NCBI RefSeq assembly: GCF_030406725.1
Contig: NZ_CP129107.1
Coordinates: 2,274,501 to 2,338,500 of the forward strand
Direction: 5' to 3'
From: Alteriqipengyuania flavescens
GTDB taxonomy: Bacteria; Pseudomonadota; Alphaproteobacteria; Sphingomonadales; Sphingomonadaceae
DNA length: 64,000 nt
This document shows, one piece after another, positions 25,606 through 34,661 of this stretch. The notes under the pieces are model-generated. The model made no database searches. It worked only from the letters and a program-made list of their open reading frames with translations, and had not been told where the DNA came from. A program made the translations under genes and the position numbers. Position 1 is the first letter of the stretch; every line of letters starts with the position of its first letter.

Positions 25606-28290
25606 CTAGCCGAGCGCCGCCTGCGCCGCGGCAAGCCGCGCAATTGGCACGCGATAGGGGCTGGCCGATACGTAATCGAGCCGCTGGCCTTCGCAGAACG
25701 CAATGCTTGCCGGATCGCCGCCGTGCTCCCCGCAGATGCCGAGCTTGATGTCACCTCGGGTCGCCCGACCCCGCTCCGCGGCCAGTGCAACCAGTTCTCC
25801 CACACCCTCCACATCGAGGCTGACGAAAGGGTCGCGCGGGTAGATACCCTTGTCGACATAGGCGCCGAGGAAGCTCGACGCGTCGTCGCGGCTGACGCCC
25901 AGCGTGGTCTGGGTGAGGTCGTTGGTGCCGAAGCTGAAGAATTCGCCCTCTTCGGCGATTTCCCCGGCCCTCAGCGCGGCGCGCGGCAATTCGATCATCG
26001 TTCCGACGAGATAGGCGACCTCGCGTCCCTTTTCCGCGAACACCTCCCTCGCAACACGGTCGACCAGCGCACGCATAAGCGCCAGTTCGCGGCGTGTGGC
26101 GACCAGCGGGATCATCACTTCGGGCAGCGGTGCCTCGCTGGCGGCGGCAACGTCGCATGCCGCCTCGAAGATCGCCCGCGCCTGCATCTCGTAGATTTCG
26201 GGATAGGTCACGCCGAGCCGGCAGCCGCGATGGCCGAGCATGGGGTTGAATTCGTGCAGTTCGGCGGCGCGCCGCTTCAGATGGTCAACTTCCAGTCCGG
26301 TCGCTTCGGCAAGCTCCTCGAATTCCGCATCGGCGGAGGGGAGGAATTCGTGCAGCGGGGGGTCGAGCAGGCGGATGGTGACCGGCAGGCCTGCCATTTC
26401 CTCGAAGATGCCGGCAAAGTCGCTGCGCTGTTCGGGAAGGAGCTTGGCGAGCGCCTGTCGCCGCCCGGCCTCGCTGTCGGCGAGGATCATCTGCCGGACC
26501 GCGCTGATGCGTGCGGCGTCGAAGAACATGTGCTCCGTCCGGCAAAGGCCGATGCCTTCCGCGCCGAACTGGCGCGCCCTGCGACAGTCCGCGGGGGTTT
26601 CCGCGTTGGCGCGCACGCGCATCCGACGATGGCTGTCGGCCCAGTCCATGATCGTGCCGAAATCGCCCATCAGCTCGGGCTCGATGGTCGCCACTTCGCC
26701 GGCCATCACCTGCCCGTTCGCCCCGTCCAGCGTGATGTGGTCGCCTTCCTTGAGCTCGCGTCCGCCGATCCTGAGCGTCCGCGCCGCCATGTCGATCGAC
26801 ACGCCGCTCGCACCCGACACGCACGGGCGGCCCATGCCGCGCGCCACCACGGCCGCATGGCTCGTCATCCCGCCGCGCGCCGTCAGGATGCCCTGCGCCG
26901 CATGCATGCCGTGAATGTCTTCGGGGCTTGTTTCGACGCGCACCAGGATGACCTTGTCGCCCTTCCCCGCGCGCTGTTCCGCCGTATCGGCGTCGAGCAC
27001 GATCACCCCGCTCGCCGCACCGGGAGAGGCAGGAAGGCCGGTCGTCAGCACGTCGCGCCGGGCATCGGGATCAAGCGTGGGGTGCAGCAGCTGGTCGAGG
27101 GCCATGGGATCGATCCGCTTCACCGCCGTCCGTTCGTCGATCAGCCCTTCGCCGACCATGTCGACCGCCATTTTCAGCGCTGCCTTCGCGGTGCGCTTGC
27201 CGGTGCGGGTCTGCAGCATCCACAGCGTGCCGTCCTGCACGGTGAATTCGATGTCCTGCATGTCCTTGTAGTGGCGCTCCAGCAGGTCGAACACGCGCGC
27301 AAGCTCGGCATAGGCATCGGGCATCGCCTCTTCCATGCTGAGCGGTTTGGCCCCTGCCGCCTCGCGCGCGGCCTTCGTCAGGTACTGCGGCGTGCGGATG
27401 CCGGCGACCACGTCCTCGCCCTGCGCGTTGATCAGGAATTCGCCGTAATAGGCGCGCTCGCCCGTCGCCGGGTCGCGGGTGAAGGCAACGCCGGTGGCGC
27501 TGGTGTCGCCCATGTTGCCGAACACCATTGCCTGTACGTTCACCGCCGTGCCCCAGTCGGCGGGGATGCCGTTCAGCCGGCGGTAGACCTTGGCGCGTTC
27601 CGCATCCCAGCTTTCGAAAACGGCGGCGATTGCACCCCACAGCTGTTCTTGCGGGTCTTGCGGAAACGGCGTGTCGTGCTCACGGGCGACGATGGTCTTG
27701 AACTCGCCAACCAGCGCCTTCCAGTCCCCGGCGGTCATTTCGGTGTCGGAGTAGAAGCCCTGGTCTTCCTTGGCGATTTCCAGCGCCTCTTCGAACAGGC
27801 CGTGGTCCAGGCCCATGACAACATCGGAATACATCTGGATGAAGCGGCGATAGCTGTCCCAGGCGAACCGCTCGTCCCCGCTGGTGGCGGCAAGCCCCTC
27901 CACCGTCTCGTCGTTGAGGCCGAGGTTGAGGACGGTGTCCATCATGCCCGGCATCGACACCCGCGCGCCGGAGCGGACGGAGACCAGCAGCGGGTCCGCC
28001 GCATCGCCGAACCGCTTGCCGACGGTGCGCTCCACATGGGCCAGCGCCTCGGCCACGTCGCTGCGCAGCCGGTCGCCGAACGCCCGATCGTCCTGAGCCT
28101 GTCGAAGGGCGCCTTCGTTGAGGTAGCGGACCGATTCTTCGGTGGTGATGGTGAAGCCTGGAGGCACCGGCAGCCCGATGCTGGCCATTTCCGCCAGGTT
28201 CGCGCCCTTGCCGCCGGTGACGGTCTTGTCCTTCTGGCGCTCGTCCGAAAGGGGCGCGTTTCCGCCGAAGGTGTAGACTGTCTTGGTCAT
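25606..28290 (-). CDS. ppdK: Pyruvate, phosphate dikinase
   Basis: 894 residues. Interconverts pyruvate + ATP + phosphate with PEP + AMP + PPi. Order: N-terminal ATP-binding domain (VYTFGG ... GKGANLAEM), the phosphohistidine segment GGMTSHAAVVARGMGRPC near residue 476, and a C-terminal PEP/pyruvate barrel with the catalytic-cysteine loop CGEHGGDP near 850. About residue 60-66 the sequence ALRQAQDDRA is exactly what the dispersed repeat at 28092-28111 encodes in this frame, so the gene carries an in-frame repeat insertion that it tolerates. Confidence 0.94.
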   Translation of the reverse strand: MTKTVYTFGGNAPLSDERQKDKTVTGGKGANLAEMASIGLPVPPGFTITTEESVRYLNEGALRQAQDDRAFGDRLRSDVAEALAHVERTVGKRFGDAADPLLVSVRSGARVSMPGMMDTVLNLGLNDETVEGLAATSGDERFAWDSYRRFIQMYSDVVMGLDHGLFEEALEIAKEDQGFYSDTEMTAGDWKALVGEFKTIVAREHDTPFPQDPQEQLWGAIAAVFESWDAERAKVYRRLNGIPADWGTAVNVQAMVFGNMGDTSATGVAFTRDPATGERAYYGEFLINAQGEDVVAGIRTPQYLTKAAREAAGAKPLSMEEAMPDAYAELARVFDLLERHYKDMQDIEFTVQDGTLWMLQTRTGKRTAKAALKMAVDMVGEGLIDERTAVKRIDPMALDQLLHPTLDPDARRDVLTTGLPASPGAASGVIVLDADTAEQRAGKGDKVILVRVETSPEDIHGMHAAQGILTARGGMTSHAAVVARGMGRPCVSGASGVSIDMAARTLRIGGRELKEGDHITLDGANGQVMAGEVATIEPELMGDFGTIMDWADSHRRMRVRANAETPADCRRARQFGAEGIGLCRTEHMFFDAARISAVRQMILADSEAGRRQALAKLLPEQRSDFAGIFEEMAGLPVTIRLLDPPLHEFLPSADAEFEELAEATGLEVDHLKRRAAELHEFNPMLGHRGCRLGVTYPEIYEMQARAIFEAACDVAAASEAPLPEVMIPLVATRRELALMRALVDRVAREVFAEKGREVAYLVGTMIELPRAALRAGEIAEEGEFFSFGTNDLTQTTLGVSRDDASSFLGAYVDKGIYPRDPFVSLDVEGVGELVALAAERGRATRGDIKLGICGEHGGDPASIAFCEGQRLDYVSASPYRVPIARLAAAQAALG
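28092..28111 (+). repeat. Dispersed sphingomonad repeat, copy in ppdK
   Basis: Copy of the CCTGAGCCTGTCGAAGGG element, in frame within ppdK where it reads LRQAQ on the minus strand. Same element at 29703, 29753 (inverted), 30819, 30976, 31021 (inverted) and 54671. Confidence 0.85.
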
Positions 28291-28410
28291 TGCTTATTCC
28301 CGTTCATGGAACACCGGATGGGGTCTTTCGCAAAACTCCGCCGTGCATCCATCCCTTTGTATCAATGCAGTTTTCGCGCCGCTTTGGACGCCTGCGTGTC
28401 ACCTTTCACC

Positions 28411-30945
28411 TCAGCCCTCGATCCGGCTGAAATCGGCCACCTCGTGCACCGCGTCGCGGAACCGCGCGAGCAGGCCCAGCCGGGCCTGGCGCTTTTCCGC
28501 ATCGTCGGCATTGACGGTGACCTCCTCGAAGAAAACGTCGATCGGCGCACGAAGACTGGCGAGCGCGGCCATCGCATCGGCAAACCGCTCCTCCTCCACC
28601 GCGGCGGCGGCTTTCGGCTCCACCTCGTCCAGCGCGTCAATCAGGCCCTGTTCGGCCTTTTCGGGCGTGTAGGAAAGCGCACGGGCGGGCGCGTGCAACT
28701 GCGCATCGACGACAGCGCGCATGTCCGGATCGTCGACCAGCGCCAGCGGGTCTTCCTCGCCCGTGTGCGGTTCCAGATCGGCGCCGCCCTGCCAGTCTCC
28801 CTTCTTGAGGATGTTGGCCGCGCGCTTGTAGCCGGCGAGGAGATTGGCGCCGTCTTCGGTGTCCATGAACGACTGGAGCGCCTTCACGCGGGCAAGGAGG
28901 CGGACGAGATCGTCCTCGCCGCCGAGCGCGAAGACCGCATCGATGAGGTCGTGACGGACGCCTGCCTCGCGCTGCTGGACCTTGAGGCGGTCGGCGAAAA
29001 ATTCAAGAAGTTGTAGTTGAAGATTACTGAAAGGCTGGAACGTGGAATAGACGCCCACCAAACCGTCCTCGACAGGCTTTCCGATGGGCTTCGGATCATC
29101 GGTGGGATCATAGAAACCCAACTCGAAATCTTTCCAGTCGCTGCCCTCAAAATTAGCTTCGCGATAAAGGAAAAGCTCCGTCTGCCTACCGCCCTCAATG
29201 CCTTCCATCTCGCGAAAAAATATTGGGGCCGATGATCTGATTTCGTCCCCGACTTCCAATCCAAGTGTGTCCGCTTTCGGACCCGACGCATAAATTTTGT
29301 AGGCCCTCTCGATCAATTCCTTGATGTTTATGCGAAGCTCGTTTTTGGCGATCAACGTTAGGATGCTGATCGCCTGTCGGCGAAGCGCAAAAGGATCTTT
29401 TGAGCCAGTGGGCTTTTCGCCGGCTCCCCAGAGGGCGAAAAGCGTATCCAGCTTATCCGCCAAACTCACCGCCACCGTGACCGGAGCAGTCGGCACGTCG
29501 TCGCCCTGCCCGACCGGCTTGTAATGATCGCGGATCGCGTCGGCGACGGCATCGGGCAGGCCTTCGGCGCGGGCGTAGTAGCCGCCCATCAGGCCCTGCA
29601 GTTCGGGAAACTCGCCGACCATTTCGGTGACGAGGTCGGCCTTGGCGAGGCGCGCGGCTTGCTCGGCCATATCCGCGAGCTCTCCCACCGCTCGTGCTGA
29701 GCCCTGAGCTTGTCGAAGGGTCGAAGTACGAGTGGCTGGCACAGCGTCCGATCCTTCGACAGGCTCAGGATGAGCGGACGTGGTTTCGGATGATGGTTTG
29801 ACGATGCCTTCCTCTATAAGCCAGCGGGCCAGCTTAGCCAACCGCTCGACCTTGTCGGCGACGGTGCCCAGCTTTTCATGGAAGGTAATGCGCCTGAGGC
29901 CTTCGGCATGCTCCGCGAGCGTCTTCTTGCGGTCGACGTCCCAGAAGAAGCGCGCGTCGGACAGGCGGGCGCCGAGCACCTTTTCATTTCCCGCAATGAC
30001 GGCCGCCCCGCCATCTTTCGCATCGATATTGGCCGTGCATATGAATGTCGGCGACAGTTCGTCATCATTGCGTTGGGCAATGAAATACTTCTGATGCACT
30101 CGGGCGGAGAGCTGGATCACCTCAGGCGGAATCTCGAGAAAGGCTTCGTCGAAACCGCCCGATAGAACGACCGGCCATTCGGTAAGACCTGCGTTCTCGA
30201 TGACCAGCCCCTCGTCCTCGATCACCTCGAGGCCAAGGCTGTCAGCCTCATTCCGCGCTCCTTCACGGATGATTGCGGCGCGTTCTTCGTGGTCAACGAT
30301 AACGTGACCGGCGCGCAGCTTCATCGCATAGTCGTCCGCCCCGCCGATGGTGATGTCGCCCGAATGATGGAAGCGGTGGCCGAGCGTAACCGCGCCCGAG
30401 GTAACGCCGTGCACTTCGCACTCGACGATCTCGGTACCCAGCAGCGCGACGATGCCCGAAAGCGGACGTACCCAGCGCAAGGATTCCGTGCTGATCGAAG
30501 CCGCCCCCCAGCGCATCGACTTGGGCCAGCTGAAATCGCGGACGATCGCGGGGATGGCGGACGCGAGCAGGTCCTTCGTCGCGCGGCCCGGGATGTTTTT
30601 CACCGCGAAATAGGTCTCGCGACCCTTCACGTCGCGGATTTCGAGATCGGCTTTGTCGACACCCGCCTTGCGGCAGAAGCCTTCGAGCGCTTGTTCGGGT
30701 GCGCCAACCGGCGGGCCCTTCAGTTCCTCGCTCACCGCCTCGGTCGCTTCGGGCAGGCCGCGCGCGATCAGCGCGAGGCGGCGCGGGGTGGACCAGACGG
30801 TGACATCCAGCCGCTCACCCTGAGCCTGTCGAAGGGCGGCTGCATCCATCTCGCGGCGGAACAGCTTTTCGAGCTCGGCGCGCGCATCGGCCTGCATCCG
30901 GGCGGGGATTTCTTCGCTGCGCAGTTCGAGGAGGAAATCAGGCAT
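28411..30945 (-). CDS. glyS: Glycyl-tRNA synthetase beta subunit
   Basis: 844 residues, clearly longer than the usual 690 or so. Starts with FLLELRSEEIPARM, typical of GlyS, and ends with the anticodon-binding-like part LRAPIDVFFEEVTVNADD. The extra length has two sources: stretches coded by the dispersed repeat (LRQAQGERLD near residue 40; HPEPVEG and LRQAQGSARA near residues 395-420), and an insertion of about 100 residues around 29018-29325, just before EFFADRLKVQQREAGVRHDL, whose DNA is near 50 percent GC. Works with GlyQ as an alpha2-beta2 enzyme that charges tRNA-Gly. An ATG upstream at 30975 is less likely as start. Confidence 0.93.
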   Translation of the reverse strand: MPDFLLELRSEEIPARMQADARAELEKLFRREMDAAALRQAQGERLDVTVWSTPRRLALIARGLPEATEAVSEELKGPPVGAPEQALEGFCRKAGVDKADLEIRDVKGRETYFAVKNIPGRATKDLLASAIPAIVRDFSWPKSMRWGAASISTESLRWVRPLSGIVALLGTEIVECEVHGVTSGAVTLGHRFHHSGDITIGGADDYAMKLRAGHVIVDHEERAAIIREGARNEADSLGLEVIEDEGLVIENAGLTEWPVVLSGGFDEAFLEIPPEVIQLSARVHQKYFIAQRNDDELSPTFICTANIDAKDGGAAVIAGNEKVLGARLSDARFFWDVDRKKTLAEHAEGLRRITFHEKLGTVADKVERLAKLARWLIEEGIVKPSSETTSAHPEPVEGSDAVPATRTSTLRQAQGSARAVGELADMAEQAARLAKADLVTEMVGEFPELQGLMGGYYARAEGLPDAVADAIRDHYKPVGQGDDVPTAPVTVAVSLADKLDTLFALWGAGEKPTGSKDPFALRRQAISILTLIAKNELRINIKELIERAYKIYASGPKADTLGLEVGDEIRSSAPIFFREMEGIEGGRQTELFLYREANFEGSDWKDFELGFYDPTDDPKPIGKPVEDGLVGVYSTFQPFSNLQLQLLEFFADRLKVQQREAGVRHDLIDAVFALGGEDDLVRLLARVKALQSFMDTEDGANLLAGYKRAANILKKGDWQGGADLEPHTGEEDPLALVDDPDMRAVVDAQLHAPARALSYTPEKAEQGLIDALDEVEPKAAAAVEEERFADAMAALASLRAPIDVFFEEVTVNADDAEKRQARLGLLARFRDAVHEVADFSRIEG
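29703..29769. repeat. Inverted pair of dispersed repeats inside glyS
   Basis: CCTGAGCTTGTCGAAGGG at 29703-29720 faces CCTTCGACAGGCTCAGG at 29753-29769, so the RNA can fold back. Both are in frame with glyS, adding a hydrophilic linker of about 30 residues (HPEPVEG ... LRQAQG). Confidence 0.85.
30819..30839 (+). repeat. Dispersed repeat in the 5' part of glyS
   Basis: CCTGAGCCTGTCGAAGGGCG copy reading LRQAQGER in the GlyS frame near residue 40. Confidence 0.85.
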
Positions 30946-30975
30946 GGGCCCTCTCCTCCACCGAGGCCCGCTCAT

Positions 30976-31045
30976 GCTGAGCTTGTCGAAGCATAGGCAG
31001 GAGGCTGGGGTCGCGCATGGCCTTCGACAAGCCCAGGCTGAGCGG
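30976..31045. repeat. Inverted pair of dispersed repeats between glyQ and glyS
   Basis: GCTGAGCTTGTCGAAGC (30976-30992) and CCTTCGACAAGCCCAGGCTG (31021-31040) fill most of the 117-base gap between glyQ and glyS and can pair in the transcript, a REP-like arrangement that may protect the glyQ message or tune the ratio of the two subunits. Confidence 0.8.
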
Positions 31046-31062
31046 ATGTGGCGCGAGGAACC

Positions 31063-31974
31063 TCATGCCGACCACTCCGGATATTTTTCGGCCCACACGG
31101 GTGCTTCCTTTGCCATATGCGCCTCGCAACTGCCGCGCGCGAGGTCGCGGACGCGGCCCATGTAGCTGGCGCGCTCCTGCACGCTGATCACGCCGCGCGC
31201 CTGCAGCAGGTTGAAGATGTGGCTCGCCTCCACCGCCTGCTCGTAAGCGGCAATCGGCACTTCGTTCGCGAGCGCGTTCTTGCACTCGGCCTCCGCCTTG
31301 TTGAACAGGTCGAACAGCGCGTCTGTCTCCGCGACCTCGAAGTTCCATTTCGACATCTGCCTCTCGTTCTCGAGGAAGACGTCGCCATACGAAACGCCCT
31401 GTCCGTTGAAGTCGAGGTCGTAGACGTTGTCGACGCCCTGGATGTACATGGCGAGGCGTTCGAGCCCGTAGGTGAGCTCGCCCGCAACCGGCTTGCAGTC
31501 GAAGCCTCCCATCTGCTGGAAATAGGTGAACTGGGTGACTTCCATCCCGTCGCACCAGACTTCCCAGCCCAGCCCCCATGCGCCCAAGGTCGGGCTTTCC
31601 CAGTCGTCCTCCACGAAGCGGATATCGTGCTTCAGCGGATCGATGCCGATCACGCGCAGGCTTTCGAGATACAGGTCCTGGATCTCGGGCGGGCTCGGCT
31701 TCAGGATCACCTGGTACTGGTAATAATGCTGGAGCCGGTTCGGATTCTCGCCATAGCGGCCGTCGGTCGGGCGGCGGCAGGGCTGCACGAAAGCGGCGTT
31801 CCACGGCTCGGGCCCAAGCGCGCGCAAGGTGGTCGCAGTGTGGAATGTGCCCGCGCCCATGCGCATGTCGTAAGGCTGGAGTATCAGGCAGCCGTGCGCC
31901 GCCCAAAAATCGTGCAGCGCGAGGATCATGTCCTGGAAGGACTTTTGCGGATTGCGTTCGACGGTTGTGCTCAT
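31063..31974 (-). CDS. glyQ: Glycyl-tRNA synthetase alpha subunit
   Basis: 303 residues, normal length. Class II synthetase catalytic subunit; near-universal GlyQ sequence seen in [62 protein letters not shown], and [13 protein letters not shown]. First gene of the glyQ-glyS operon, divergent from a TraB-family gene with 142 bases between. Confidence 0.96.
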   Translation of the reverse strand: MSTTVERNPQKSFQDMILALHDFWAAHGCLILQPYDMRMGAGTFHTATTLRALGPEPWNAAFVQPCRRPTDGRYGENPNRLQHYYQYQVILKPSPPEIQDLYLESLRVIGIDPLKHDIRFVEDDWESPTLGAWGLGWEVWCDGMEVTQFTYFQQMGGFDCKPVAGELTYGLERLAMYIQGVDNVYDLDFNGQGVSYGDVFLENERQMSKWNFEVAETDALFDLFNKAEAECKNALANEVPIAAYEQAVEASHIFNLLQARGVISVQERASYMGRVRDLARGSCEAHMAKEAPVWAEKYPEWSA

Positions 31975-32116
31975 TTCGCGTGGGGCAATGGCTTACGGGC
32001 GAAACAGCGTCAATGCCGCAGCGCACAATCCGGCGGTTGCCATGCGATGCGCAGCCTCTGGACGTGCGCAGGGCGAGCACTTAGGCTGCGTGGCGAACAG
32101 ACAGGGGCAAGCGTCG

Positions 32117-33166
32117 ATGAATTTACGGATCGCGGTAACGGGATTGCTTGGGACCCTGCTCATGCCGCTCGGCGCAACGGCGCAGGATGTCGCCAATGTC
32201 GAAACCGCAGAAGTCGTCGCGGTCGAGCTCGTTGAGGCCGGGCCGCATCCCGACCTCGCGCAGGATTACGAGCCCGATCCCGCCCTATGGGTGCTTTCGG
32301 ATCACGACACCACGATCTACCTGCTGGGCACGTACCACGCCCTGCCCCCCGGCTTCGAATGGCGCACCCCGCTGCTCGACCGCGTCATGAAGTCGGTGGA
32401 CGAGCTGGTGCTGGAAACCAGCGACGCGGATATGAACGGCATCAAGCAATACGCCCAGATGACTGCCATCATGGAGCGGCCGGCTGCCGGAAAGGCGGCC
32501 AGCATCGCGGCGCGCCTATCCCCGCAAGCCCGCGAAAAATGGGCATTGCTCGGAGAGAAAACCGGTCTGGGTACCCAGCTGCTCGACGAGATGCCGCCGC
32601 TTTCACTCATTTTCCTCCTCGAAGGTATCAATGCCGAAATGAAGGACTTCGAGGACAGTCTGGGGGTCGAGACAATCCTGACCCGCGATTTCAATCGCAT
32701 GGGCAAGCCGATCGGTTCGATCGAGGACAGTATCGAGGTTCTGAGCAATCTGATGGCCATCGACGAGGGTCTTTGGATTGCCTCGCTGGACGAAGATTTG
32801 CGAGATTGGGATGGCGACCAAGTCGAGACCTTGTTCAGCAACGGCGCGCATTTTGGTAATTCTTCGGTCAATCGAAAGCCCGACGTCAGCGGGATCGCTG
32901 CCGACAATCCGTTCTATTCCGAACACATGTGGGCCAAGGGCTTGGGCGATGTCGACGACATGGAGTTCGGACAAGGGGAGCTGGGCCGCACCTTCCGCCG
33001 CGTGCTGCTGGAAGACCGCAACCGCGCATGGTCGTTCTGGCTGGCCGACCGACTGGAGCGCCCCGGCACGCTGCTCGTCGCGGTTGGATCGGCCCATTTC
33101 GGCGGCGCCGATTCGGTTCTTGCCATGCTGCACGAGCGCGGCCTTGAGGCGAAGCGCATAAACTAG
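32117..33166 (+). CDS. TraB/GumN-family protein, exported
   Basis: 349 residues. Signal peptide (about 1-22, ending ATAQ). Family motifs: GTYH near residue 75 (the first GxxH) and AVGSAHFGG near the C-terminus (second GxxH), as in Tiki/TraB/GumN proteins, which are related to metalloproteases. Conserved acidic residues (ELVLETSDAD) in between. First of three paralogues in 4.5 kb; the others are at 34662 and 35576. Actual substrate unknown. Weak AGGGG about 9 bases upstream. Confidence 0.85.
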   Translation: MNLRIAVTGLLGTLLMPLGATAQDVANVETAEVVAVELVEAGPHPDLAQDYEPDPALWVLSDHDTTIYLLGTYHALPPGFEWRTPLLDRVMKSVDELVLETSDADMNGIKQYAQMTAIMERPAAGKAASIAARLSPQAREKWALLGEKTGLGTQLLDEMPPLSLIFLLEGINAEMKDFEDSLGVETILTRDFNRMGKPIGSIEDSIEVLSNLMAIDEGLWIASLDEDLRDWDGDQVETLFSNGAHFGNSSVNRKPDVSGIAADNPFYSEHMWAKGLGDVDDMEFGQGELGRTFRRVLLEDRNRAWSFWLADRLERPGTLLVAVGSAHFGGADSVLAMLHERGLEAKRIN

Positions 33167-33231
33167 CGTCGCTTACCGGCACGACAAATGGCGCAATCCC
33201 GCAGATTGCGGAGAGATTGGTCATGTCGAGG

Positions 33232-33310
33232 TGACATTATGTCAGGTTGTGTTGACATAGGCACAATATCGCGACATATAGTAAGGACAACCTGACATAG
33301 TGGAGTGACA
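33232..33310 (+). promoter_or_regulatory. Promoter with repeated TGACAT operator motifs
   Basis: Palindrome TGACAT-T-ATGTCA at 33232-33244; further half-sites TGACAT at 33253, CGACAT at 33272 and TGACAT at 33293, spaced 19-21 bases apart, i.e. about two helical turns each. A perfect 13-base inverted repeat TATGTCAGGTTGT / ACAACCTGACATA spans 33238-33299. TTGACA (33252-33257) and TATAGT (33277-33282) or CATATA (33275-33280) would serve as -35 and -10. Likely regulates the cassette that follows, perhaps through the HTH protein at its end. Confidence 0.65.
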
Positions 33311-33312
33311 GC

Positions 33313-33486
33313 GTGAGCCAGGATAGATTTGCTATCTCCCTTTCGAGCCGGACAACCGACGACGTTGGCAGCGAATGGATCCGCCGGAACGGGCCCGCTC
33401 TTTCGATCCTCATCGGCACCGCATTCATGGCTGGCGCGGCTTTCGGACTGCTCGCAGCTTTGTCTGCCTTGGCGCCGGCACTTTGA
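33313..33486 (+). CDS. Small single-span membrane protein
   Basis: 57 residues with a GTG start and GGAG seven bases upstream. Hydrophilic N-terminus, then one hydrophobic helix (about 29-57: ALSILIGTAFMAGAAFGLLAAL). First gene after the TGACAT promoter; the next gene begins 14 bases after its stop. No family recognised. Good ribosome site and cassette position support it being real. Confidence 0.6.
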   Translation: MSQDRFAISLSSRTTDDVGSEWIRRNGPALSILIGTAFMAGAAFGLLAALSALAPAL

Positions 33487-33500
33487 GCGAGGTCGCAATC

Positions 33501-33920
33501 ATGCCACCTATTCAGTTCATCCGGGCCCATGGCCTCTACATGCGGGCCGCCGAAGTCGGTGCCGCGTCGTCACTGGTCGTCTTGCTGGGAGCGCTGGACC
33601 AAGTTCCAGCATGGGCAACCCAGCTTGCGCTGGGGCCGCTGCTGATTGCAATCGGCATCATGCTCTACCCCACGCTGCGCGACGAGTTCGCAGAAAAACT
33701 ATGGCTGCGCGGTCTGGAGGCGGCCTTGAACTGCGCGGTTGCACTGACCCTCGGCCCGTGGATTTTCGGGCACGGCCTGAACCTGATCGCGGATGCTGCC
33801 AATGTCGTACATGACGATTTCAGCACCGCGCCTGCGCTGACCGGCCGCATCGCCGGCGCCATCATCATCTTCGCCTTCTTCCTCGGCTTTCACCTCCGGC
33901 GACTGCCGGGCTTCAAGTGA
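33501..33920 (+). CDS. Membrane protein of unknown function
   Basis: 139 residues, four hydrophobic segments (about 20-38, 40-58, 70-90, 112-130). AGG lies 8 bases before the ATG. Member of a compact plus-strand cassette with a second membrane protein and an HTH regulator. No enzyme motif is visible. Such membrane protein plus YozG-like HTH sets are widespread in alphaproteobacteria, with unknown role. Confidence 0.7.
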   Translation: MPPIQFIRAHGLYMRAAEVGAASSLVVLLGALDQVPAWATQLALGPLLIAIGIMLYPTLRDEFAEKLWLRGLEAALNCAVALTLGPWIFGHGLNLIADAANVVHDDFSTAPALTGRIAGAIIIFAFFLGFHLRRLPGFK

Positions 33921-33930
33921 GAACGACACC

Positions 33931-34395
33931 ATGCCCTACGATCCTTCCGCACCCAGCCTGTCCCAGCGAAGCGCGGCCTATGCTTTCCTTTTGCTGGGCG
34001 CAGTCGACCACGCAATTGCGACCGTGCTCTTCGCTTTCGATGCCAGCCCCAGCCTCGCCTCGATCATGCTTGCGCTCAGTGCAGGCGCAATAATCGGATC
34101 GGCGCTTCCTTATGCCGCTGACGACTATTTGCGCCAGCTGAATGCCGTGGGCCATCGCTGGGTGATGGCGGTGCTGGGCATTGCGACTTTTGTCTTTGCA
34201 CTCGTCGGCATCGGGCATTTTGCGAACTCCGTAGGTCGCCTTGCCTCAGGAGCCGAAGCGAGTGGCGAGCCCTCGATGGTGACCGGGCTGATCGCCAATC
34301 CGCTGGCGCTGTGCCTGGCCCTGGGCGCGGTTTTCTACCTCGGGGCCGGCTTCGCGTGGGCGCGCGATCGCTTCGCAGGCAATGACGATGCATAA
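33931..34395 (+). CDS. Membrane protein of unknown function
   Basis: 154 residues, four hydrophobic segments (YAFLLLGAVDHAIATVLFAF; SIMLALSAGAIIGSALPYA; WVMAVLGIATFVFALVGI; a C-terminal one). Begins 10 bases after the preceding gene and overlaps the HTH gene start. No recognised domain. Probably functions together with its neighbours in the membrane. Confidence 0.7.
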   Translation: MPYDPSAPSLSQRSAAYAFLLLGAVDHAIATVLFAFDASPSLASIMLALSAGAIIGSALPYAADDYLRQLNAVGHRWVMAVLGIATFVFALVGIGHFANSVGRLASGAEASGEPSMVTGLIANPLALCLALGAVFYLGAGFAWARDRFAGNDDA

Positions 34396-34582
34396 TCAAC
34401 TCAAGGTCCTGCGCGCGATGCGAAACTGGAGCCAGGCGGAATTGGCCGGACATCTCGATGTCTCGCGCCAGGCGGTGAACGCCATCGAGACGGGCAAGCA
34501 CGACCCGTCCCTTCCCCTCGCTTTCCGGATCGCCCGGCTGTTTGAAATGCCGATCGAGGAGATTTTCAATGACCAGGCTTGA
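34388..34582 (+). CDS. XRE/Cro-type HTH regulator (YozG-like)
   Basis: 64 residues, almost only a helix-turn-helix: LKVLRAMRNWSQAELAGHLDVSRQAVNAIETGKHDPSL, typical of short regulators that partner membrane proteins. Start at 34388 is favoured by spacing to AGG; ATG at 34382 is an alternative two codons upstream. It overlaps the end of the membrane protein gene. Likely binds the TGACAT palindrome at the cassette's own promoter; that is inference. Confidence 0.85.
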   Translation: MHNQLKVLRAMRNWSQAELAGHLDVSRQAVNAIETGKHDPSLPLAFRIARLFEMPIEEIFNDQA

Positions 34583-34661
34583 TCGCATCAGCGGCGCGGA
34601 ATTTTGCGGGACGGTGCAAATCACTTTTCCCTCCACCCAACTCGACTAGAAGGAACGCTTC

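Noticed and set aside
25723-29016. Open frame of more than 1000 codons on the plus strand opposite ppdK and glyS.
   Set aside because: It is the antisense shadow of the ppdK and glyS genes in GC-rich DNA; its composition (His/Arg/Ala/Gly runs) and lack of motifs show that it is not a gene.
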